A DNA stretch of 64,000 bases, taken from assembly GCA_027625915.1 (NCBI GenBank), contig JANTQA010000015.1, positions 5,795,001-5,859,000 on the forward strand. The letters are read 5' to 3'. The notes beneath the pieces are model-generated. The model was not told the DNA's origin. It did not search any database and was given only the letters and a program-made list of their open reading frames with translations. Position 1 is the first letter of the stretch. Every line of letters begins with the position of its first letter. This DNA is from Anaeramoeba flamelloides. Its lineage: Eukaryota; Metamonada; Anaeramoebidae. The position numbers were made by a program, and so were the translations under genes. Positions 54,318-64,000 of this stretch are shown here, piece after piece.

Positions 54318-56209
54318 AATTACATCATAAAAAAATGCGCTTTTTTTTTTTTTATTTATTATTTTTTTTTAATTATTACTTTTTCGATTTTTTTGAGATT
54401 TCATTTTAAAACGTAAGGGTTCATTAGATTTAGAATCCATATTTTATTTTTTTCAAAAATTAAATAAACAATTTTTTTTACCTTGATCAAGAAATCAATT
54501 TTACAATAATATTAATTATTTTTTCAAAAATTACCAAATAATAAAATAATAATAAATATCGACTTTGCTTTGCATTTAAAAACATAACAATTGTGAAATT
54601 TTTCTTCTTTTCTATTTTTATTTTTTTTGATATAGATTATCAATACTGATAAATTGTAATTTATGTTTGGAAATTTTTACTTAATTTACCTTTTTGAAAT
54701 TATTCTGATCAAGCTTAGAATAAAGTATTTTATGTGGTTTAAATTTTAAGAAACTCTGTAAAATTCGTTGTTCTTCAAACTTTTCTTTGTCGTGGGCTGT
54801 TTGATAAGGAACAGTTCAAAGATTTATCAAAATGGATATTGAACTAAAAATTTTTTGAAATTTATAAGAATGTATCAGTATTATGAATTCTTTTTTATTT
54901 TCATAAAGTTTCTCCAATGACTCCTCTTTATAAATAACTAATACAAAAAAAAATAATAAAAGAAAACCAATTGTATTTTTCCAATAAATTATTAAAGCCA
55001 AAATACTTTATTATGTGAACAAAAAGATATGACTTTAAAATGGGAAGTTTACTTCTCTTACAATGAAATAAAATATCTAAAAAAAATATGAATTATAGTA
55101 ATTTTTAAAAAAATTTTTCTCTTTTTTGAATATTTTTTTGTCTTAATTAAAACTTTTTTCAAGTTTTATGTTTCTATCAGGTGTACTTTTTAAAAACAAA
55201 GTATTTTCATTGGGGGTATAATCACTGCACCTCATTTAAATTTTGGATCTCTCTTTATTGAAACAGAAAGCTACATATCATATTTAAACGTTGAAGCTTG
55301 TTTTTATTAAACCAAAAAACTTGGAATTTTTTTTTAATTCTGAAAAAGAATTCACATTTTTAAAATATAAAATTTGATAAATTTTTTTATTGAAAAAGTC
55401 CTCACTTTTTTAAAACAAATGTATATAATAAAAATGATATGAATTTGAGACTTTTTTTGAATACATTTTTTAATTTAAAAAATTGAAATTCTAATGAATA
55501 TAATTTATTGAAAATCTAATGATAATTTAATTAAATTATTGAAATAGAAATGAAATAGTCAATCAGATTATATGAGAAATTTCAAGGAAATTTTTATCGA
55601 AAAAAAAAAAAAAAATGAAAAATGTTGAAATATAAAAGAAAAAATAAACTAAAATAAATGAAATTTTGTTGAAATATCTAAGGTTATACTTATTTTTAGA
55701 TTTTTTAACTGGGAAAAGAGAAATAATATTATCAAAAAAAAAAATTGAATAATATTAATGATGAAGATTGTTTTAATAATATAAAGGCAAAAATAGTTTC
55801 TAAATATCATCATGATAGATTTTTTAGAGTTATTTGTTCCTCATTTTTACTTCTTGAAACGCCCAAATTTATTTTAATATTTTCATATTTCTATTATTAT
55901 TTTATTTATGATTTTATTATGTATTTTTTTTTGCTTCTCAAGGAAGGATTATTTTTGGACAAAAAGGGAAAAGAAAAAGAAAAAGATAAGATAAATATAA
56001 AAAATGTATAAAGAAAAACGAAAGGGTAAAAAAATAAAAGTTAATTTATTTCTATCTTATTTTTTTCCCAACATAAACAATAAACACATCCCAAAAATAA
56101 AATCCATTAAAATGAAAAAAATAAGAATCTTTAAATTTATTTTCCGATTCAAAACTACAAATTAATTATCATTTAGGAAATAAAGTTCAAAATATTTTGG
56201 TCAGAGATA
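54318..56209. other. AT-rich intergenic DNA
   Basis: 3' flank of the actin-related gene, then A/T runs. No gene supported. The open frame at 55745-56011 ends in a KEKEKDK run but resembles nothing known to me. Confidence 0.4.
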
Positions 56210-56405
56210 CAGCCAGTTCCACTTTTAAGGCACAAACTTTCAACGAAATTTAAGGTACAATAATAATCTCAAATTAAGCAACTAAATTCAGATTCTAGTA
56301 AAATACTTTGTGTAAAAAAAAATTACAATTTTTGTTACCTAATTTGAGATTTTTTTGTACCTTAAATTTCATCGAAAGTTTGAGCCTTAAATTTGAAACT
56401 GACTG
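56210..56405. mobile_element. MITE family M1, copy 4
   Basis: cagccagttccacttttaag ... tttgaaactgactg, 196 bp, with TA on both sides. The inner arms aaggcacaaactttcaacga / tcgaaagtttgagcctt pair well. Confidence 0.85.
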
Positions 56406-56407
56406 TA

Positions 56408-58006
56408 ATGTCACTGGAAATCAAAATTAATATAAAGTTGAAAAAGAAAAAAAAATAAATAATTATTTACAAAATGAAGTTTCAGCCAATAATAATTTTT
56501 CAATACTCTCTTATAATATTAAGTTTTTTTCAGTTTATCTATATTTAAAAATTTGAAATTTTTTTTTTCTATTTTTACTAACAAGAAAAGGAATATTTGA
56601 ATCCCAGTTTAAAGTGTATATGCGTTAATTACCCCACTGGTATTAAAATGTTGAATTATTATTTCAAGTTCATTGCTTTCTGCTGGATTTTAATTCATTT
56701 TAATTTCTAGTTAAATTAGCAAATTAACAAACTAATGTTTCAAGGAATTATATTTTATTTGAAAAATTATATTCATAGTTAAAATTTGTTTTTACCCCCC
56801 TGAGTGTTTTTTGAATTGTTTAAAAAGATGGAGAATTTAAAAGAAAATTTTCCAAGAATTATTTTTTTAATTCCATTGAAATTTCAGAGATAAAATCAAT
56901 AAATAATTTTCACATAAATTTTATAGATTATTTTTCAAATAAAATATTATTCAAATTTTTTTTGTTTTCATAAATATTTGCTGTTATAATTTAAAAAATA
57001 TTTTTGTAAAGAAAATGATAAAAAGGAAGGTGATTTCAAGGAAATCTATTGTTTTATTTTTGAATAAATTAAGAAGAAAAAGTTCTAAAATATTATTATT
57101 TTGAAATACTTTTTTTCATTTTTGATTTTAATTAACACTATTTGGAATGATGATCTTTGTTGTTTGGTTTTAAAAAAGAGATTAATAGTTTAAAAAAATT
57201 ATACTATCTTGGGTATATTTTTGAGTTTTATTTTGTGAATAATTCAAAACTTTCACTGAACTCATTCCTATACCTATAACCTAATTTAATAAAAACAATA
57301 ATTTACTTGTGAAAAGTCAGAAAAATTGAAAAATTAAAAATATAACGCTGAATTACTTTGGTCACTTTCTTTTTAGAAAAGGGATAGTTAATTGGTGTTT
57401 TGGTTTCATAGATTTTATTGTCTTGTTGCTCTTTAAAAATCTAATTTAAAATAAGATATCAAAAATTTAATTGTTCATAATCGGAAAATATTCCTAATTG
57501 AAAAAAAAGATTTATTCTTTTATTCAAATTAAATGTTTCGTTTTGAATGAAATTAGGTTTGAGTTGTTTCACATTGGATCTCAACTTCATATTTCATTAA
57601 TATTTCAAAATTAGATTCTCATGAAAAGTCGAGATCAAGAAACAAAAAAAAAAAAGAGTAGAACCACCCAAAGCAGATTTTTCAAGTTTGATAATTAAGA
57701 TTTTAGGACTTGGTTCAAATTTGAAACCTTAGCCTTTTGTTCAATTAATTGAAAGAAATATCTCAACTCTCATTTAGGAAATTATGAAAAAAAGAAAATA
57801 GAATCTCAAGAAATCATCCAAAAAGATTTAAAAAATAAAATATTTTTCAAAAATAGGAATTATTTTTTGGTAGTGACTTCATTTATGATAAGGAGTCTCT
57901 AAATTACCAACTGGACGTTTCTTTTTTCTGTTTTATTTCATTTTTTAAACCTTTTTTGTTTCCGAATTTTTTTTTATTTTTTTCGATTAATTCAACAAGA
58001 TAAACA
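56408..58006. other. Intergenic DNA upstream of the LisH-RasGEF gene
   Basis: AT-rich; presumed promoter at the right edge. A 25-codon frame at 57621-57698 (MKSRDQETKKKKSRTTQSR) was noted but is not a recognised small protein. Confidence 0.4.
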
Positions 58007-61000
58007 ATGAGCGAACCAAAAGGAAATAAACAACAAAAAAGAAGATTTACCACAATGAATATCAGTACAGATGAAAAATCAAATAAACCTATCAAAAGGA
58101 AATCAAAAGTGGAAGAGCTGCTGGGTTTTACAGATAACACTGATAAGATTTTAAAAAATAAACAAAAAAGACAAAGAGAAATTGAGCTGCAAAGAGAAAA
58201 ACAAATCCAAGAAGAAATTGAGCTTGAAAAAAAGGCCTTAAAAGGACCAGAAATTAAAAAACATGAATGGCTGTCTTATGTTTTTAAAAACCACCCCGAA
58301 GTCCTCGAAATACGCGAAAAAACAACACCCATTTTAAAGCATGAAAGGTTTGGATCTTTTTTTCTTTTAGAGACCACTTTTTTTGTCAGGCTTTCTTCTT
58401 TCTTATCGTGTTACAATTGAATGTTAATGAGGGGTCTCTATTTGTTCCATTTTTGAATTTAATTTTTTTTTTTTTTTTTTTTTTTTGATAAACACCCAGT
58501 TTTTCGAATTTAATAGAAAGATCACATACCGAAGTGAAAGACAATATCGCAAAATCAGATATTCTACAACTTGTCATGCAACACTTGTCAACTGTTGGGT
58601 TAAAAAAGTCAATTAGATGCTTAGAAGAAGAGTCAAATTTACGCTGTATGTTTTCTTTGTTTTTTTTTTTAAAAAATATTTCTTCTTTAATTTTCTATTT
58701 TCATTAGAGTTAATTTGACATTTTCTGATGGGAAATGAGATTTTTTTTTTTTTTTTCTGTGACCTATTTTTTGTTGTCTGTTTCTTTAAATCTTCACTAT
58801 GAGTTTCAATTCAAAGATTTTTTTCATTCATAAATCTAATTTCTTCAATTTGTTTTCTTCATTTTGTTTTCATTTTGTTTTCATTTTTTTGAAAGAAAAC
58901 TCAATTTCAGAAAGCCTTCAAAAGAGTAGTTAGTGTGTTTATGTCTTTTTTGGATAATAGATTTTTGGAATGAAAATAATGTTTTGCACTCAAAATTTTT
59001 ACCCAAAACAATTTTCAAAAATTCCAACATTGGAGTATGTTCAATAACACATTTTCTTGTGTTTTATTAATTTTAAAAAATTTAAATGTTGTTGAGGAAA
59101 ATTTGATGAAATAATTGTTGTTTTTTTTGAGATTTTACTTTGTGGGGTGTTCACAATAATTATTGTTTTTTCAAACAAGTTTTGGAGTTCTTCTAGACTT
59201 GTGTGATATTGTTTGAATTTTTCATTTTCTTGTGTAGTTTTTTCAGATTAAAAGCAAAAGAATTTCGACTTCTATTTTTGTTTTTTCACCAACTGTAATT
59301 CTGAAAAGAAAAAGATTTAACCCTTTGTGAAAAAAAAAGATCACCATTTTTGAAAAAAACTTTAACACGATTTTTAATTGGTAACCTTAATAGAATCACA
59401 GAAATCACAGAAATCATAGAAACCTGAAAGCCAAAAGTAAAATCAATGAAAAGGAGAAACAAATTGACTTCAAACAATAATTCATTATATTATTACTTGG
59501 AATCAAACATATAAAAATACGATTTTAACTCAACTTTTATTTTCGAAATTTAATGTGTGGTTTTGGAGATCCTCAAGAAGAATCAATTTTTTCAACATAT
59601 TCGATTTAAATAATAGATCAACCAAAACAAATCCATATACCAAAAAATAGTATCATTATAAAAACTGTTATTGTGTTTAATCCTCCATTTTATCTTTATT
59701 CATTTGTTTTTTTTCTTTTATAAATTGATCTTACTTTTCATTTTTCAGGTTTCTATGATTTCTGTGATTTCTGTAATTTCTGTTACACTCATTAAGGTTA
59801 CCAATTAAAAATCGTGTTTAACTTTTTTTCCCAAACTGTAATTTTAGTGAGCCCATATTAATTCGATGAACTTCCGACAGAGTGTTTCAGATATATTTGG
59901 TTTCGTTTTGTTTTTTAAGCAATTTGGGCAACACTTTTTAAAACTTTTATTCCTCACTTTTTTAAAAATGGCTGTAGGCATTTGATTATTTGAAACTTAA
60001 CTTATATTAATTCATAGAAAATTGAAAAAAAAAATTTCTTGGATTCTTTCAATAAATATGAAAAAAATAAATTAATTGCAAAATAAAAGGATTAAAACAA
60101 AATAATATCATTAGAACATTCCATCTAAACGCCAACAATACATGATAGCATAATTCTTTCATTTAAATTCCATTTATTTCGTGAAAAAATATTTTCTCAC
60201 GAAAAAGTAAATTCTACCTAAAAAAGTAATTTGAATGTACGATTTTTAAAAAAAAATGTTCATTTTTTTAAATAAATATTTGTTTTTAATCTTTCTGTAT
60301 TTTCCAGAATTGCAAAACCATTACCTTAATCGAGTTGCTATTGAAGATATCTATTTATAATTTGATAAATTTTTGTTGATCAACAAATTAATCTTCAAAA
60401 CAAAAAATTGTTTTTTTTTTAAAAAAATGAACAAAAAACAAACAAAAATACATCAAAGATCAGATCAAAAAATTACTAAATTTTGTTTTGATTTGGTTAA
60501 CAAAATTTATCTATCATTGTCATCAAGTCAAGTAACAACTTAAGGTAAATTAACATTTCTCAATCCATTTCAGCATTATGTGTTGCTATGAAATTAAAAG
60601 ACTTTGTATATTATCAATCCGTGATCTGAAATTCTAAATTTGGTTACACCCAGTTAAACTTTTTTCTTCATAATTTGGAATCCAAAATGAAGATGTTTCG
60701 ATTTTTAAAGTCTTTCACAATACAATAATTATACAATCACGAATTTATAATGATTGTTTTTTTCAGAGCTTATTCTCTTCTTTGTGTAGTTCTTCTTTTC
60801 TTAACTTTACATTTTACAGAAATTTCAACACTAAAGTTGAAATGTTTATTTCTTTCATCGATTACTTAGAACTAATGAACTTTTCTCTACCTTCATGAGA
60901 ATTTAAACTTTTGAAGGTAGCATAACACTTTGTAAAAAACTCATCTACTGTTATTTGAATAATAAAAGGGAAAAATTTTCACTTCATTTTCAATTTCCTT

Positions 61001-64000
61001 TTTCAAATATATATTACCATAAAAAGCAATCCACTTCTTTGGGAACTGGTTTATAAAAGAAAAATCTGGAAATGTGAGTAAAAATTTTATCCCATTTATA
61101 ATTCAAATACCAGTATTCAAGATTTCAACATCCATTTCTCAATTGATTGTTAATTTTCAATAGTATGTTTTGTCTCCGAGAAATTTGGAATTTTAATGAT
61201 TTTGTAAAAAAATTATTTTTCTTTTCCTCTATTTTATTTTTATTGAACTATCTAAATAAAAATGCAATTAATAGTTTGAAATCTTTTATTTGTGTTTTAT
61301 TTTCTCAAGAAAATATATTTTTTTAATAAAGATCTGAAACAAAAAGATTTTCAAATTGATTTAGTATTTTTCAACAAAACCCTATTATTAGAAATGCTAT
61401 TCACAGAAAATAGTACCTTTTGGCAAAAACCTCGGCCTTTTCGCGAAAAAACCCACTTATTTACAAAAAGTGAGTATTCAACAAAAATGTAGTATTTTTC
61501 GAAAAATTATTTATTAGTGAAAAGGCACTAATTTACAAAAATACTATTTATCAGTGAAAGAACGTTTATCCAAGAAAAAATAGAGTCTTTCTGTGGACTA
61601 GTAAAAAAATCTACAAATTTCTCACATTTAGATGAAAAACTCTATTATATTATAAATATATCAAAAGAAAATAATTAGTGACAAGATTTTCTGTTTGAAT
61701 TTAAACCTTTCAGAATTAAGGCAAATTAGATTTGATTTTTTCTTTACAATACTTTTGACTATTAATTTGAAAGATAGATGTTTTTTTTTGTTTATTTTCC
61801 ACAAATACTAACGTATTTAAATTTATATATTAAAAAGTATTACACCATAAATCTAAATTTATAATGATTGTTGATGACTGGATTATTTATTTATTTATTC
61901 TGGAAATGGGATATATACTTCTCAAAATTTTTACTAATGTTTTCAATTCATCAACATAATTAATCTATCAGTTTTCTTTGATTTCTGAGGTTTCTTCAAT
62001 TTTCCGTGATTTTGGTAATTTAAAGGTTTTCTAATTGATAGTTATTTAAAAGTTTTCGAATTGTAAGTTATTTCATTAAAAATGCAAAATTTTTTCACAA
62101 AGTGATCAAAATTAAAAAGTAAAAATTTTCAAACTTGGTGGGGTATATTTCAAAGATAAAACAAAAATTGAAAACAAATCATTTGTTAAAACCATTAAGT
62201 AAATTAATAACTATATATATATATATTATAACAAGCGTTTTTTTTTTCATCTGATTCTTTAGAAAAGAAATTGTTTCAAAAGAATCTATTTTCAAAACAG
62301 AGAAACCATTGATACTTTTTACAACAAAAATAAAAATTTCGAAATTGATTAATTAATTGTAAGAATTCAAAACAACCAATTTTTAAAAAATTACTACAAA
62401 AATAGTTTTTAATATATCCATTAAAATAGAACTACTAAAGTTTGTTGACTGTTTTAGAGATATATTTGCAAACATGTATTTTCCAATTTTTTAAAAATCA
62501 ATATATAATTATTAAAAAAATTCTATTCCATACAATTCAATCTTCATTATTGTTAAAAAAAAAAAACTAATTATAAAAAAATTATTTGAAATAGATGAAA
62601 ATCAAAATTCCAAAAAAAGTAAACTTGTGCCTGTATTACAATTAGGAATATCGAATGTTGATAACATTTGGAACTTATCAACTGAAAATATTGATCCAAA
62701 AGATGAGCAAGAAGAGGATCCAGAACAATATTATAATGATGATTTTGTTGGGCTTGGTAATGAGGATACCGAAATCAGCATTCGAAATGTCAATATTTGG
62801 GAAGAAGGCCCAGATTCTGAAGAAAACATAATTATAGAAAAAGAATTGGTTAAAGCAGGAACATTAAATAAGTTAATTGAAAAATTAACCCCCCCAGATC
62901 GACCAAAATCGTACCCAGACTATATGAAATCCTTTTTAATGTGTTACCAATCTTTCACAACTCCACGACAAGTACTTTGGAAATTAATTGAAAGGTATCA
63001 CGTTCCAAAAAAAAATGATCAAACTTTTACCGAATACAAAACTCATCGAAAATTTATTCAATTGCGTGTCGGTAATGTATTAAAAAAATGGATGGAGGAT
63101 CATTTTTCTGATTTTAATGATCGTTTAATTGTTGAAATCCATCAATTTATTGACAAAACATTAGCCAGAGACGGCCATTCAAGTCTTGTTCAAAATTTAA
63201 GAAACACAATTAAACGAATGCAAAAAGGTGCTAGTTTAGAAATTGAAAGAGAAACAAAGGAAAAGCCTCCTGATCCGATGCTACCAAAAAATATCTGGAG
63301 TTTTGATTTAAAATTAACAGATATTGATGAAGAGGAAATAGCCAGACAAGAAACTTTGGCCGTGCATCATCTTTATATTAACATTAAAGTAAGTTTATCA
63401 AAATCACTCTTCTGATTTTAAATATATTAACATTTTCAGTAATATTGTCAAAAATGCTAATATATTTAAAATCAGCTCTGTGATTATATTTTTTTTTTTT
63501 TTTTTTCATTTCCAACTTTGTAGTTCATTTGAAAAACTATACGCTATCAAAGGGGTATAAAGAAAAAATAGAAGAAAAAAAATTTTAAAAATGAACATCA
63601 AAAATGAAATTTTTATTTTTTTTTTAATAATGAGTCTATCTTCCTCTTAACTTTTCAACTTCATATAATCTTAACCTGGGATTTTCAATTAAATTATAAT
63701 AATTTTAAGGTTAACGATTATAGAATTATCAAAATGCAGAAACCTTAAGTCTCTATTATTTTTTTTAATGTTATGTGGGATTCTTTTGAATAACACAGAC
63801 AATGGATTTTTGATTGGCTTTAAATTTTGTGATATAGAAACACAATCAAGAGTTGATAAATCAATTTCTCTAAAAAAGGGTATGTGGATATTTTGATATG
63901 TATAATGGGGGTATTGTGTTATTGGAGAGAAAAAATTATTATGATTATTTTCTTGATAAAATTGAGTGAAATTGTTGTTCTGAATAATTTCTTGATATTT
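58007..64000 (+). CDS. LisH-RasGEF protein, 5' part (runs off the window)
   Basis: Exons 58007-58347, 58500-58645 and 62595-63388; phases (2, 1, 0) join without stops, giving 427 codons so far. Residues 1-113 are charged with a coiled coil (~50-80). Residues ~133-162 (DILQLVMQHLSTVGLKKSIR, then CLEEESNLRY) form a LisH motif, completed across the 3949-bp intron. Then NVDNIWNL and an acidic linker lead to a RasGEF_N domain (~245-365: LVKAGTLNKLIEKLTPP, SFLMCYQSFTTPRQVL, LIERYHVPKK). The last exon ends EEIARQETLAVHHLYINIK, the start of the CDC25 catalytic domain, whose remainder lies beyond 64000. Such proteins activate Ras-type GTPases by GDP release (established). Dictyostelid RasGEFs also pair LisH with RasGEF, supporting an amoeboid host. 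Confidence 0.88.
59352..59830. mobile_element. Intron-borne inverted-end element (family M6), copy 2
   Basis: The left arm 59352-59450 (aacacgatttttaattggta, accttaa, agaatcacagaaatcacag) and the right arm 59690-59830 are inverted copies of about 100 bp. The arms include a short cagaaat tandem. Same family as 53062-53482, which is also in an intron. Confidence 0.85.
60946..61115. mobile_element. MITE family M2, copy E
   Basis: TACTGTTATTTGAATAATAA ... ttataattcaaataccagta, 170 bp, TA at both ends. Inner words gggaaaaattttcacttc and gggaactggtttataaaaga match the other copies. Confidence 0.8.
63412..63475. repeat. Hairpin just inside the last intron
   Basis: ctgattttaaatatatta(a)cattttc pairs with aaaatg(c)taatatatttaaaatcag around a ~15-base loop, beginning 23 bp after the GTAAGT donor of RasGEF exon 3. 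The rest to 64000 is intron or flank with no exon seen. Confidence 0.85.

Larger units (their letters stand above)
58646..62594 (+). other. 3949-bp intron of the LisH-RasGEF gene
   Basis: Donor GTATGT, acceptor gaaatag. It hosts the M6 element at 59352-59830, MITE M2 copy E at 60946-61115, a decayed M6-like block at 61975-62050 and (AT)n at 62210-62228. The remainder is AT-rich without a recognised exon. Confidence 0.75.

Noticed and set aside
57621-57698. 25-codon basic peptide MKSRDQETKKKKS...
   Set aside because: Looks superficially like a small ribosomal protein but matches none I know; A-rich DNA produces such frames easily.
1-64000. tRNA, rRNA, CRISPR arrays, retroviral or LTR-type elements
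   Set aside because: No acceptor-stem/TpsiC pattern, rRNA core, spaced identical repeats or long terminal direct repeats with coding remains were recognised by eye. Divergent cases could be missed.

Overview
This window is eukaryotic and very AT-rich. The genes contain GT-AG introns (donors GTAAAT, GTAAGT, GTTTGT, GTTTGG, GTATGT), and there is no operon structure. Proteins carry K/E/S/N runs. The RCC1-BTB architecture with a D-rich linker, the LisH-RasGEF protein and the microbial-type PARG resemble proteins I associate with Anaeramoeba-like or amoebozoan-like amoeboflagellates. That placement is an inference from memory, not a search result. I saw no tRNA, rRNA or CRISPR array and no virus-like element.

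Genes, left to right: a secreted-protein start (minus, 4.2-4.4 kb); a 1237-aa charged protein whose ends resemble the histone chaperone HIRIP3 (9.4-13.1 kb); a 25-codon ribosomal protein eL41 gene (15.26 kb); a three-exon Rxt3-like histone-deacetylase-complex subunit (20.3-21.8 kb); glucosidase II beta subunit in three exons with a 6.7-kb second intron (26.5-34.6 kb); a microbial-type poly(ADP-ribose) glycohydrolase (minus, 38.9-40.0 kb); an RCC1-BTB gene with three in-frame TAG codons (minus, 45.9-47.8 kb); a divergent actin-related protein with a 0.9-kb intron (52.3-54.3 kb); and the 5' part of a LisH-RasGEF gene with a 3.9-kb intron that runs off the right edge (58.0 kb onward). The genes do not form a pathway. 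Two are chromatin proteins, one is ER quality control, one ADP-ribose metabolism, one cytoskeletal, one Ras signalling and one translation.

Much of the rest is filled by short, mostly non-coding DNA elements with inverted ends. They include: a Tc1/mariner-type MITE family (CAGTCAGTTCC ends, TA target, four copies); a second TA-flanked family (CTGGTATTTGAAT ends, five copies); three tandem ~700-bp units with CACTACAAGG ends sitting inside one of those MITEs; a 1.2-kb TTAA-flanked family (two copies); a 1.25-kb TA-flanked element packed with TCGCGAT motifs; a family found in introns of two different genes; a 0.6-1.1-kb family ending in CAGTCAAAGGGG; and several fold-backs. Intron sizes split into about 110-220 bp and 0.9-6.7 kb, and the long ones are long because they host these repeats.

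The most useful observations are the tiny eL41 gene, the reconstruction of glucosidase II beta across the giant intron with paired loss of two conserved cysteines, the nested CACTA-like array, and the TAG-only interruptions of the RCC1-BTB gene.
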